This document shows positions 63,802 through 64,000 of a stretch of 64,000 nt of DNA, in pieces. The stretch is from the NCBI RefSeq assembly GCF_014851765.1, contig NZ_JACVAI010000008.1:62001-126000 (forward strand), given 5' to 3'. The notes beneath the pieces are model-generated. The model worked only from the letters and a program-made list of their open reading frames with translations, searched no databases and was not told where the DNA came from. This stretch comes from Pseudomonas sp. PDM04 (GTDB lineage Bacteria > Pseudomonadota > Gammaproteobacteria > Pseudomonadales > Pseudomonadaceae). The translations under genes were made by a program, and so were the position numbers. Positions within the stretch are counted from its first letter, which is position 1. Every line of letters starts with the position of its first letter.

Positions 63802-64000
63802 ATGATCAAATCCTTTCAGCACAAAGGCCTTCGCGGCTTCTACGAGACGGGCTCGACACGTGGAATCCGTGCCGACCATGCGAAGCGCCTTTCCCGGATA
63901 TTGCAGTTCATGGACCGCGCTGTGGTTCCTGGAGACCTCGACCTGCCGGGATGGCGATTGCATCCACTTAAAGGTGAGTTGAACGAATACTGGTCAATGA
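63802..64000 (+). CDS. higB: HigB-type toxin (RelE/ParE superfamily), 3' end missing
   Basis: The first 66 codons read MIKSFQHKGLRGFYETGSTR, then HAKRLSRILQFMD and GWRLHPLKGELNEYW, which is the HigB mRNA-endonuclease pattern. The gene runs off the window, so its C-terminal catalytic part and the expected higA downstream are not visible. An inverted repeat lies directly upstream. Toxins of this type cut ribosome-bound mRNA. Confidence 0.88.
   Translation, partial: MIKSFQHKGLRGFYETGSTRGIRADHAKRLSRILQFMDRAVVPGDLDLPGWRLHPLKGELNEYWSM

Overview
The window looks like a chromosomal segment of a fluorescent Pseudomonas (P. fluorescens group). The sequence is GC-rich. Gene order closely follows what I remember of P. 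aeruginosa PAO1 from pilS (PA4546) to about PA4616. Many intergenic gaps carry the short palindromic REP elements, with core like GAGCCTGCTCGC, that are typical of this group. All identifications come from reading the translations and motifs; no database search was run.

Layout. 1-1617: the tail of an AEC-family carrier, a secreted cupin protein and a small Cys-motif protein. 1607-12090: type IV pilus control and minor pilins, with pilS-pilR on the plus strand, then thiO and the fimU-pilV-pilW-pilX-pilY1-pilE operon on the minus strand, and a lone fimT on the plus strand behind a very good RpoN (-24/-12) promoter. 12092-19507: a minus-strand housekeeping run murJ, ribF-ileS-lspA-fkpB-ispH. 19760-25646: rpsT, creA, proB, obgE, rplU-rpmA, ispB and a YjdM-like zinc-ribbon protein. 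25838-36706: a mixed block with a probable Fur-controlled small gene, fklB, yqhA, a large lipoprotein of unknown function, a Lon-like protease with an altered Walker A motif, a DUF3015/DUF4105 pair, a small lipoprotein and a GreA/GreB-like factor. 36703-49149: gdhA, ettA, morA, glyA, a CobW-type GTPase, ybdD and cstA. 49309-52191: mapZ, radA, mscL. 52233-55372: a ferredoxin-NADP reductase, an AT-richer island with a solo LuxR-type regulator, and rlmG. 55452-58147: cioA-cioB with a 55-residue DUF2474 protein, downstream of a perfect ANR/FNR box. 58649-63601: an MFS transporter and a PaoABC-like molybdenum aldehyde oxidoreductase. 63802-64000: the beginning of a HigB-type toxin gene that runs off the end.

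How genes work together. The PilS-PilR pair activates RpoN promoters, and the fimT promoter is a candidate target next door. MorA (GGDEF/EAL) and MapZ (PilZ receptor) are two parts of cyclic-di-GMP motility control lying 5 kb apart. The ribF-ileS-lspA-fkpB-ispH run joins flavin, translation, lipoprotein and isoprenoid genes in one likely transcript. The cio genes, their DUF2474 partner and the ANR box form a complete oxygen-responsive terminal oxidase unit.

I found no rRNA, tRNA, CRISPR array, prophage or intact insertion sequence. The best leads are the RpoN promoter at fimT, the LuxR island with its repeats and palindrome, the Tat-less Pao-type enzyme, the altered Lon-like protease and the unrecognised lipoprotein at 28032.
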